A program made the position numbers and the translations under genes. Of a stretch of 5,452 nucleotides of DNA, positions 1-5,452 are shown piece after piece (positions within the stretch are counted from its first letter, which is position 1; every line of letters starts with the position of its first letter). The DNA lies in contig CAZDOD010000188.1 in NCBI GenBank assembly GCA_964506935.1, positions 1 through 5,452 on the forward strand, in the 5' to 3' direction. Under the pieces are notes generated by a model that worked only from the letters and a program-made list of their open reading frames with translations, searched no databases and was not told where the DNA came from. Origin of the DNA: CAZDOD01 sp964506935. Lineage in GTDB: Bacteria > Desulfobacterota > Zymogenia > Zymogenales > Zymogenaceae.

Positions 1-2472
1 GATCCTTCCCGGGGCCGTGAGGAACTCTATCTTGATCCCCTCGTCTATAGCGTCATCTATCTCCTCCTCCATCGCGGGCATCTCCGCCCTTTGCCTCCGA
101 TAATATATTTTGACATCCCCGGCGCCGAGTCGTAGGGCGGTCCTTGCGGCGTCTATCGCCGAGTTGCCCCCTCCGATAACGGCGACCCTATCCCCCACAT
201 CGACATTTTTCCCGAGGTTAACATCCCTCAAGAACTCCACCCCACCGTAGACACCGTCAAGGTCTTCCCCGTCCACCCCCAGATCAAAGCTCTTGTGGGC
301 GCCAACACTATAAAATACTACGTCGTATTCCCTCTTCAGCTCATCGAAAGGAATGTCGACCCCGATCTTAGTGTTGAGGCGAAGTTCCACCCCAGTCGAG
401 ATGATATAGTCTATTTCTTCTTTGAGGGTATTTCTGGGTAGTCTGTATGACGGGATGCCGTATCTCAACATGCCACCCGGCTCTTTTAGCTCCTCAAACA
501 CGGTGACCCGATAGCCCCTCTTAACTAGATTATACGCACACGTCAAGCCGGCCGGCCCCGCACCCACGACGGCCACACTTTGCTTTCTCGTTGGTGTAAT
601 CTTTCTTGCCTGCGGTCTCTTTGCGTTATCGGTAATATACCGTTTTAACGCCGCTATCTCTATCGGCTCGTCGAGCTGTCCCCTTCTGCACCTCGTCCTG
701 CAGAGCTGATTGCAAACCCTGCCGCAGACACTCGGAAATGGATTTGTCCTTAAAAGCACCTTGTAGGCATCATTTAGTCTGCCGGCCTTTATCAATGCGA
801 TGTAATCGGGGACATCCATCTCTATCGGGCACATATGCTGACACGGGGATTTGAAGAGGGCGGAGCAGACCGCCGCCGGGCACCTCTTCTCATATATGTG
901 TGCCTCATATTCATCCCTGAAATATCTGATTGTCGAAAGCACGGGATTCGGGGCGGTCTGACCGAGGCCGCACAGCGACGAGTCCTTGATGATCTGTGCC
1001 ATCTCTTCGAGGAGCTCGATATCGCCGTCTCTCCCCTCGCCCTCGGTGATGCGGGTCAGTATCTCGAGCATCCTCTTTGTCCCCTCCCTGCATGGGACGC
1101 ATTTGCCGCAGGACTCGTCCTGACAAAAATCCATGAAATATCTCGCCACGTCCACCATGCAGGAGTCCTCGTCCATTACGATGAGGCCCCCTGAACCCAT
1201 TATCGCCCCGATCTTCGTGATCTCCTCGTAGTCGGTCGGGGTGTTTAGTTTATCGGCGGGGATGCACCCACCTGACGGCCCGCCAAGCTGCGCCGCCTTG
1301 AACCTCTTGCCGTTCGGGATCCCGCCCCCGATATCAAATATTATCCTCCCAATCGGCGTCCCCATCGGAATCTCGACCAGCCCTATGTTGTTGACATTTC
1401 CGGTCAGGGCGAAGACCTTGGTCCCCTTGCTGTTTTCTGTTCCTATCGAAGCATACCACTTCCCGCCTTTAAGGATAATCTGCGATATGTTCGCAAGGGT
1501 CTCGACATTATTTAGGATCGTGGGCTTATCCCAAAGACCCTTCGACGCCGGGAAAGGGGGCCTCGTCCTCGGCATCCCCCTGTGCCCCTCGATCGAGCGC
1601 ATCAGCGCCGTCTCCTCACCGCATACGAACGCACCGGCACCCTGATAGATCTCGAGGTCGAAATTAAAGCCCGTCCCGAGGATATCATCTCCCAAAAGCC
1701 CGTAATCCTTTGCCTGAGTGAGGGCTTTCGTCATCCTGTCTATCGCGAGGGGATACTCGGCACGACAATAGATATATCCCTTATGCGCCCCGATTGCCTT
1801 TGCGGCGATGATCATCCCCTCGATTACGGCGTGGGGGTCTGCCTCGAGGACACTCCTGTCCATAAATGCACCTGGGTCTCCCTCATCGGCGTTGCACAGC
1901 ACATATTTTATATCTCCCGGTGACCTCTGGGCGAATTCCCACTTCGTTCCTGTCGGGAACCCCGCCCCACCCCTCCCCCTTATGCGCGATTCCTTTACCT
2001 CGGAGACGATCTCCTCGGGTGTCATTTCACTAAGGGCCTTCGCCGCCCCCAGATAGCCATCCCTCGCTATATATTCACCTATCTTCTCTGCATCTATAAG
2101 TCCGCGGTTTTTGAGAACCCTGAGCTCCTGATACTTGAAGAAAGGTATCTCACTCATCAGCGGGATCGGTTTTTCTTCGGTCGGCTCGCGGTACATCAAC
2201 CGCTCTACGGGACGCCCCTTCAGGATGTGCTCTTCGACGAGCTCTGGGATATCTTTTACTTCAAGCCTTTGATAAAATATCTTTCCCGGATAGACCACCA
2301 TCACCGGCCCCTGCGCACAGAAGCCGTTGCACCCCGTCTCCACGACCTGGACCTCGTCCGAGAGCCCTTTGGCATCAAGCTCCATAACCAGTGCTTTTAT
2401 GATTTCGTCACTGCCGGACGATTTACACCCGGTACCTCCGCACACCAATAAATGGGTTCGGAACATCTTCAT
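1..2472 (-). CDS. NuoF-GltD fusion: NAD(P)H-dependent flavin/Fe-S oxidoreductase subunit (3' end outside window)
   Basis: This is an open frame of 824 codons that starts at ATG 2472 and is still open at the left edge. Residues 1-75 form a thioredoxin-like [2Fe-2S] domain (C11-x4-C16, C48-x3-C52). Residues about 105-515 are a NuoF core: GRGGAGFP at 166-173 and CNADEGDPG at 193-201 for FMN/NADH, GAGAFVCGEE around C284, and [4Fe-4S] ligands C455-x2-C458-x2-C461 plus C501. A linker with H525, C531 and C536 follows. A GltD/NfnB-like module then begins: cysteines 544, 548, 583, 587, 591 and 595, FAD motif GAGPAG at 637-642, and second dinucleotide motif GGGNSA at 767-772, followed by YRR and EMPA. 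HydB/HndC proteins normally end in a 2x[4Fe-4S] ferredoxin domain, which is absent here. The ribosome site GAGGAG lies inside the end of the preceding gene. The role is inferred: cytoplasmic electron transfer between NAD(P)H and Fe-S partners. Similar fusions are known, as I recall, in the NADP-linked formate dehydrogenase beta subunit of Moorella. The GltD C-terminus is not visible. Confidence 0.93.
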   Translation of the reverse strand, partial: MKMFRTHLLVCGGTGCKSSGSDEIIKALVMELDAKGLSDEVQVVETGCNGFCAQGPVMVVYPGKIFYQRLEVKDIPELVEEHILKGRPVERLMYREPTEEKPIPLMSEIPFFKYQELRVLKNRGLIDAEKIGEYIARDGYLGAAKALSEMTPEEIVSEVKESRIRGRGGAGFPTGTKWEFAQRSPGDIKYVLCNADEGDPGAFMDRSVLEADPHAVIEGMIIAAKAIGAHKGYIYCRAEYPLAIDRMTKALTQAKDYGLLGDDILGTGFNFDLEIYQGAGAFVCGEETALMRSIEGHRGMPRTRPPFPASKGLWDKPTILNNVETLANISQIILKGGKWYASIGTENSKGTKVFALTGNVNNIGLVEIPMGTPIGRIIFDIGGGIPNGKRFKAAQLGGPSGGCIPADKLNTPTDYEEITKIGAIMGSGGLIVMDEDSCMVDVARYFMDFCQDESCGKCVPCREGTKRMLEILTRITEGEGRDGDIELLEEMAQIIKDSSLCGLGQTAPNPVLSTIRYFRDEYEAHIYEKRCPAAVCSALFKSPCQHMCPIEMDVPDYIALIKAGRLNDAYKVLLRTNPFPSVCGRVCNQLCRTRCRRGQLDEPIEIAALKRYITDNAKRPQARKITPTRKQSVAVVGAGPAGLTCAYNLVKRGYRVTVFEELKEPGGMLRYGIPSYRLPRNTLKEEIDYIISTGVELRLNTKIGVDIPFDELKREYDVVFYSVGAHKSFDLGVDGEDLDGVYGGVEFLRDVNLGKNVDVGDRVAVIGGGNSAIDAARTALRLGAGDVKIYYRRQRAEMPAMEEEIDDAIDEGIKIEFLTAPGRI

Positions 2473-2478
2473 AGGCAA

Positions 2479-2862
2479 CTACTCCTCTCCCTCTCTTCCT
2501 ACAGCCATTGCAAAATCGGCCTGTACCTTGCCGGTCAAAACGTGCTGCTTGAATATCTGGCGCATTTTTTTGGTGTCGACATGCTCATACACAACCGGCT
2601 TTTCGTCCAAGACCTCGACCGTGACAAGCGGCTCCCGGCTGCATATCCCCATGCACCCCGATGTGGTAACGATTATGTCCTCGGCACCCGACTCCCCTAT
2701 TTCATCCATCGCCGATTTGAGGACGTCGCGGGCGCCCGATGCAATACCGCACGTGCCCATGTGAACCGTGATCTTGACCCTCTTTCCACCTTCCCTCAAG
2801 GACGTGCTCTTTAACACGTCCTCCTTGAGCCTCTTTAAATCTTCAACACTGAGTTTTACCAT
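2479..2862 (-). CDS. HndB/HydD-like thioredoxin-fold [2Fe-2S] ferredoxin subunit
   Basis: This 127-residue soluble protein belongs to the thioredoxin-like [2Fe-2S] ferredoxin family found as a small subunit or accessory protein in NADH-linked [FeFe] hydrogenase operons (HndB type). A charged N-terminal helix (residues 1-25, KLSVEDLKRLKE) precedes the fold. The motif GTCGIASGA puts a cysteine at 38, and GCMGIC puts cysteines at 70 and 74. Only three cysteines are present, against four in NuoE. From memory this is usual for the subfamily, so it does not by itself mean loss of the cluster. The ATG at 2862 has a GGGGA ribosome site 7 bases upstream. The gene starts 15 bases after the NuoE-type gene and ends 6 bases before the fusion gene. 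That tight coupling suggests co-translation and a place in the same complex, where it may pass electrons between subunits. Confidence 0.88.
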   Translation of the reverse strand: MVKLSVEDLKRLKEDVLKSTSLREGGKRVKITVHMGTCGIASGARDVLKSAMDEIGESGAEDIIVTTSGCMGICSREPLVTVEVLDEKPVVYEHVDTKKMRQIFKQHVLTGKVQADFAMAVGREGEE

Positions 2863-2877
2863 CTTTAATCCCCGACC

Positions 2878-3387
2878 TTAATCATATTCCTTGATAATAT
2901 TATTTAATGTCAGAGGTTTTACCTGTTTGTGGATTTTATCATCTATCACAATTACCGGGGCCAGACCGCATGCCCCCAGGCATCTCACCTTTTCATAAGA
3001 GAAGCGGCGGTCTTCGGTTGTCTCACCGTCAAGGATTTTGAAATTGCTTTCTATACGCTCAGCGACTTTCTTTCCACCACGCACATAACAGGCGGTCCCC
3101 AGACACACCCTCAGACTGTGTCTCCCCCTGGGATTCATTGTAAAAAATGAATAGAATGTGACGACCCCGAATACCTGACTCTTCGATACCCCAAGGCCGC
3201 GGGCTATGATCTCCTGTATCGGAACCGGAAGGAATCCGAGGACACCCTGCACCTTCTCCAGAACGGGAATGAGGCTTCCGGGAGTACCCTTGTGTTCATT
3301 GATGATCCTTTCGATCTCCCCAAGCTGTTTTTTCGTGAACTCTTTTTTGATATCCACGTCAACAATATTTGCGCCCTTTTTACTCAT
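2878..3387 (-). CDS. nuoE: NuoE/HydC-type 24 kDa [2Fe-2S] subunit of NADH-linked oxidoreductase
   Basis: This 169-residue protein (about the usual NuoE length) is the complex I 24 kDa-type subunit, also found as HydC or HndA in soluble hydrogenases. The N-terminal helical bundle includes LIPVLEKVQGVLGFLP and FYSFF. The C-terminal thioredoxin-like domain carries the [2Fe-2S] ligands C95-x4-C100 (CLGTACYVRGG) and C136-x3-C140 (CLGACGLAP). The frame is open to a GTG at 3399, but I prefer the ATG at 3387 because GGGGA lies 5 bases before it, while the GTG has no good ribosome site. The family role is electron transfer from or to the FMN of its NuoF-type partner, here the fusion protein two genes downstream. 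No NuoG, quinone-site or membrane subunit is visible, so a soluble complex is more likely than respiratory complex I. Confidence 0.93.
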   Translation of the reverse strand: MSKKGANIVDVDIKKEFTKKQLGEIERIINEHKGTPGSLIPVLEKVQGVLGFLPVPIQEIIARGLGVSKSQVFGVVTFYSFFTMNPRGRHSLRVCLGTACYVRGGKKVAERIESNFKILDGETTEDRRFSYEKVRCLGACGLAPVIVIDDKIHKQVKPLTLNNIIKEYD

Positions 3388-3392
3388 ATAAA

Positions 3393-3397
3393 TCCCC
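3393..3397 (-). promoter_or_regulatory. Ribosome binding site that decides the NuoE-type start
   Basis: GGGGA on the minus strand sits 5 bases before ATG 3387. It overlaps the alternative GTG codon (3399-3397), which argues that the GTG is part of the leader and not the start. Confidence 0.55.
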
Positions 3398-3424
3398 ACA
3401 CTTTCTTAATCGACGATTTTATTC

Positions 3425-3440
3425 CCCCTCAAAAGAGGGG
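3425..3440 (-). repeat. Perfect GC-rich hairpin over the HATPase stop codon
   Basis: The minus strand reads CCCCTC, TTTT, GAGGGG: a perfect 6-base stem with a four-base loop that spans the TGA stop of the HATPase gene. No U-run follows (the next bases are GAATAAAAT), so it is not a classic rho-independent terminator. It lies in the 41-base gap before the NuoE-type gene and may act as an RNA processing or stability element. Confidence 0.4.
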
Positions 3441-4064
3441 TTCATCCAGAATAAAAGACTTCTTTAAAAAAACAGGTGATACAGGTAGTTCCGCCTCTTC
3501 ATCGAACTTATATTCGAGTGTGGCCTTAATATCCCGAAGTCCGGAGCCTATCTCAAAACGGATGAACTTTATTACCTTTGGATTGTAGAGGGGGACATCT
3601 TCCCCCAGCACCTCCTTTATCTCTCCGGAATTTATCTCAAAGTCACCATGCTTTGTGATATGTCTGTATATAAAGTTGACGTGGGAGTTTGTTATCATCA
3701 GCATGGCGATCGTATCGGCGATATCTCCAAGGGGGTCACGGTTGATATGATTGTATCTAAGCTGTGCCCTTACTCTTGTCCCCTTCTTCAACTTGGATTT
3801 TACTGTCAAATTTCCCTCACAGTCTCGAGCCGTCTCTTTTGTAAGAGTCAGGCCGAGGCCAATTTCGCGTGTAGTTCTGGTAGTCACGAATGGATCTGTG
3901 ATCCCAGGCAGGATATCGGGGGGTATCCCCGATCCGTTATCCTCGATATCTAGGACCATGAGGTCATTCTCTTCATCCTCATAGATGACTATCCTGACCT
4001 CGGTAGCTTTGGCGGAAATGGAGTTTTCCACCAAATCTAGAATATGGAAGGAGAGTTCCTGCAA
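3429..4064 (-). CDS. GHKL-type (HATPase_c) ATP-binding protein of hydrogenase-type operon
   Basis: This 211-residue protein has a clear Bergerat-fold ATPase domain at its very N-terminus: N box with E13-N14, G1 box DNGSG at 42-46, G2 box GLGL at 69-72, and G3 box KGTRV at 94-98. There is no upstream His-phosphotransfer helix, sensor domain or membrane segment, so it is not a normal histidine kinase. It is closer to a stand-alone, anti-sigma-factor-like or GHKL ATPase. Residues about 105-211 form a second region that I do not recognise. Proteins like this are encoded within HydABC-type operons of Firmicutes such as Moorella and Thermoanaerobacter, usually beside the NuoE gene as here. The function is not established; a regulatory or redox-sensing role is inferred. 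The start is TTG at 4064, preceded by AAAGGAG only 3 bases away. Homologues begin at the same point (MxELSxHILD), which supports this start. Confidence 0.88.
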   Translation of the reverse strand: MQELSFHILDLVENSISAKATEVRIVIYEDEENDLMVLDIEDNGSGIPPDILPGITDPFVTTRTTREIGLGLTLTKETARDCEGNLTVKSKLKKGTRVRAQLRYNHINRDPLGDIADTIAMLMITNSHVNFIYRHITKHGDFEINSGEIKEVLGEDVPLYNPKVIKFIRFEIGSGLRDIKATLEYKFDEEAELPVSPVFLKKSFILDEPLF

Positions 4065-4067
4065 ATT

Positions 4068-4074
4068 CTCCTTT
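4068..4074 (-). promoter_or_regulatory. Ribosome binding site for the TTG-start HATPase gene
   Basis: AAAGGAG on the minus strand is followed by only three bases (AAT) before TTG at 4064. The site is strong but unusually close to the start codon. No other in-frame start keeps the conserved N-terminal helix of the ATPase domain. Confidence 0.55.
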
Positions 4075-4109
4075 CTATTTTTTTATTGGTTTTTATTCTT
4101 AACCTAACG

Positions 4110-4478
4110 CTATGAGAGTTGATTTCCTTTTTTTCCCGTCACACCCTTGACTCCCATAGCGAACAGCTTTCCGGCCACTTCGAAGGCCGGAAGGGGTGTG
4201 GTAAATAGAGGAAGACCTTTCTCCCTCGACCTCTTGATAGTTTCAACGTCCGGTCGATTACCACCTACTACTATTATTCCAATATGCTCTTTAAATACAG
4301 CTATCGCCACAATACTATGATATATACGTGCGGTGATCCAGATGTCCCCATGACTACTGTTTGAGAGTACATCGATAAAGAGATCGCTAACGTATCCTGT
4401 CCTGACCTTCCTCTTTAGTGAGTCGTTCCCTGAGATCACGGTTAGATCGAGGGCTTCTACGACATCATAAAGATTCAA
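4110..4478 (-). CDS. DRTGG-domain protein, small regulatory or ligand-binding type
   Basis: This 122-residue protein consists of one DRTGG domain over nearly its whole length. Recognisable stretches are TGYVSDL (27-33), GDIWIT (44-49), the hydrophobic IVAIAVF and IGIIVV strands (56-72), GGNRPD (72-77) and PAFEVAGKLF (97-106). There are no cysteines, membrane segments or signal peptide. DRTGG domains also occur between CBS domains and in phosphotransacetylase N-termini and are thought to bind small ligands, but no specific ligand is known. Stand-alone copies recur in anaerobe hydrogenase/NuoEF operons next to HATPase and PHP genes. The start is TTG at 4478. AGGA lies 7 bases upstream, and an in-frame TAA two codons before the TTG rules out an earlier start. 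It is the first gene of the operon in this window. The tail after residue 110 is lysine-rich and probably flexible. Confidence 0.85.
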   Translation of the reverse strand: MNLYDVVEALDLTVISGNDSLKRKVRTGYVSDLFIDVLSNSSHGDIWITARIYHSIVAIAVFKEHIGIIVVGGNRPDVETIKRSREKGLPLFTTPLPAFEVAGKLFAMGVKGVTGKKGNQLS

Positions 4479-4485
4479 TCTTTAA

Positions 4486-4489
4486 TCCT
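4486..4489 (-). promoter_or_regulatory. Ribosome binding site for the TTG-start DRTGG gene
   Basis: The minus strand reads AGGA, then 7 bases, then TTG at 4478. With the upstream in-frame TAA, this fixes TTG as the start. The site lies at the possible left edge of the insertion sequence, so the edge of that element would fall inside the leader. Confidence 0.5.
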
Positions 4490-4521
4490 GAAAGGAAGCT
4501 GATCGTAAATGATTTGCCACC

Positions 4522-4547
4522 ATGATAGGTCAGGTCATGGATGTCAA
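4522..4547 (-). promoter_or_regulatory. Weak sigma70-like promoter candidate upstream of the DRTGG gene
   Basis: The minus strand has TTGACA at 4547-4542 and TATCAT at 4527-4522. The hexamers are good but the spacer is only 14 bases, shorter than the usual 16-18. The -35 box falls within the first codons of the transposase remnant, so if it is real the insertion sequence supplies it. This is the only promoter-like pair I see in the 58-base gap and its edges. Confidence 0.2.
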
Positions 4548-5409
4548 ATCGTTTCAAGCTAATGTAAAAAACTAAGAAAAAAACTCACAAGTATCTACTC
4601 AAACATTTTTGCGAGGGGCCCAAAAAAATATCATGCCCCCGAAACAAGCCTATACCCTCAAAACGATATCGTTGTGCATCATGTCGATACGACTTTTCCG
4701 ACTTCATCGGACGATGGCTCGTTCCTGTATACATAATCCCAATACGGTGGCTTCGGATTATAAAGCCCTCTAATTTGGAAATCTCGACCAGAAATATGGC
4801 AATACAAGTTGGAATGGGCTATTAGGCTATCCCACCGCTCAGAAAGCGCGACAAACTATCATCAAAAGGGCTTTTTGGTCCATACGACCACAAGAAAACT
4901 CTGTAGTGAGGTCGAGGCCGATGAGGCATACGTTGCAGAAGGCAAAAGGGAATTTGGTGTGGAGGGGCAACAGGAAAAGTCCCTGTTTTCGGCATCTTAG
5001 AACGAAATGGCATTGTCAGTGTCGAATTTTTCCCGATGTATCCATAAAGATCCCGTTTGATATTACCGTTGATGAGGTAAGGAGAGGTAGAATCATCTAT
5101 AGCGACAAGAAAAAGAGCTACGATTTTCTAATCTGCTGCGAGTATAGGCATATGACGATTGAGTATAAGAGATATTTTTCTTCAGGCAGGATTCACATCA
5201 ATAGCGTTGAGGGTTTCTGGTTTTGCACTACAAGAGCGGTTCATCAAGTATCATGATGTTTCAAAGAACAATTTCCGCCTCTATTTAAAGAGATGGAACT
5301 CAGATATAATAATCAGTATTGTAATGCCTTAGAAGTTTTTGGTAAATTATCCAATAGTTTTTGCGGCATAACTTTTCAATCAGCAAAAAGAAAACAACCC
5401 ATCAACTAA
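4537..5409 (+). pseudogene. IS1595-family transposase pseudogene, multiply frameshifted
   Basis: The remnant starts at ATG 4537 (MDVKSFQ, a typical family start) and ends at TAA 5407-5409. It gives about 290 residues if the frames are joined, the normal length. Segments in order: zinc-ribbon half with RYRCASCRYDFSDF and GRWL from 4664; EISTRNMAIQVGMGY to an in-frame TAG at 4823; PTAQKARQTIIKRAF from 4831; EVEADEAYV with the first catalytic Asp at 4920; FGILERNGIVSVEFF from 4988; PDVS to IIYSD with the second Asp at 5104; HINSVEGFW with Asn at 5200; LQERFIKYHDVSK from 5228; and KEMELRYNNQ from 5287. Each step changes frame, mostly by what looks like a one-base loss in short T or C runs. The second cysteine of the first CPxC pair also appears lost. 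It cannot make an active enzyme. The neighbouring operon is intact despite similar base runs, which argues for real decay and not poor sequence. Confidence 0.88.
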
Positions 5410-5452
5410 TTACATGCTACATTGAAATATTACCAAAAAACTTTCACCGATG

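Larger units (their letters stand above)
4487..5448 (+). mobile_element. Decayed IS1595-family insertion sequence, approximate bounds
   Basis: The element is defined by the transposase remnant at 4537-5409. The ends are tentative. TGAAAG at 4489-4494 matches the reverse complement of CTTTCA at 5441-5446, and scattered further matches follow inward (TG, T and TA at equal offsets; about 11 of 19 positions). That would give an element of about 960 bp, a normal size for the family. The expected 8-bp target duplication is not seen, and only 6 bases remain on the right to test it. The stretch 5410-5452 holds no other feature. Confidence 0.45.

Noticed and set aside
911..1126. Minus-strand 71-codon frame rich in Arg and Asp
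   Set aside because: It is in another frame of the same strand as the NuoF [4Fe-4S] region, which is clearly the coding frame there.
835..2451. Several plus-strand open frames of 74-145 codons
   Set aside because: They lie antisense to the NuoF-GltD frame, show no recognisable motifs, and have the composition expected of shadows of a GC-rich third position.
1..3387. Respiratory complex I (nuo) operon
   Set aside because: No NuoC/D, NuoG or membrane subunits are present. The HndB-like gene and the GltD fusion point to a soluble hydrogenase, formate dehydrogenase or transhydrogenase-type complex.
3388..3399. GTG start giving a NuoE-type protein four residues longer
   Set aside because: The GTG overlaps the GGGGA ribosome site of the ATG at 3387 and has no good site of its own.
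3915..3933. ATCGGGG/CCCCGAT hairpin with five-base loop
   Set aside because: It falls in the codons for the conserved G1 box (GSGIPPD) of the ATPase, where Gly and Pro codons produce such pairing by chance.
4065..4109. AT-rich gap as a possible promoter or terminator
   Set aside because: It is only 45 bases, with A-runs but no stem before a U-run and no convincing -35/-10 pair. It is best seen as an intra-operon leader.
4822..5013. Minus-strand 63-codon frame
   Set aside because: It is antisense to the transposase remnant, which has clear family motifs on the plus strand.

Overview
The window holds the upstream part of a minus-strand redox operon, followed on the right by a decayed insertion sequence. 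The genes look like those of a strict anaerobe. They form the diaphorase module of a soluble, multi-subunit NAD(P)H-linked enzyme of the HydABC/HndABCD or NAD(P)-dependent formate dehydrogenase type. The base composition is intermediate, with heavy use of AGG, ATA, GGG and CCC codons. Together with the gene order this suggests a Desulfobacterota-like or Firmicutes-like anaerobe, but I cannot place the host firmly.

Layout in the direction of transcription (right to left): a DRTGG-domain protein (4478-4110); a small GHKL-type ATPase with no kinase dimerisation domain (4064-3429); a NuoE/HydC-type [2Fe-2S] subunit (3387-2878); a HndB/HydD-type thioredoxin-like ferredoxin (2862-2479); and a very large flavoprotein that starts at 2472 and runs off the left edge. 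The gaps are 45, 41, 15 and 6 bases, so a single transcript is very likely. The large protein is a fusion. It has an N-terminal thioredoxin-like [2Fe-2S] domain, a full NuoF core (FMN/NADH site plus [4Fe-4S]), and then a GltD/NfnB-like module with Fe-S cysteines, FAD site and second nucleotide site. That module sits where the C-terminal 2x[4Fe-4S] ferredoxin domain of HydB would be. The visible part therefore has two separate dinucleotide/flavin modules in one chain, which makes a bifurcating or transhydrogenase-like complex plausible. The catalytic subunit (hydrogenase or formate dehydrogenase, if any) would lie beyond the left edge.

The right part (about 4490-5450, plus strand) is a broken IS1595-family transposase gene. 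Its zinc-ribbon half, DD(N) catalytic residues and C-terminal RYNN motif can all be read, but only by changing frame about seven times. It sits only 58 bases from the first operon gene and points away from it, so the insertion may have displaced or replaced the original upstream regulatory region.

No tRNA, rRNA, CRISPR array or convincing rho-independent terminator was seen.
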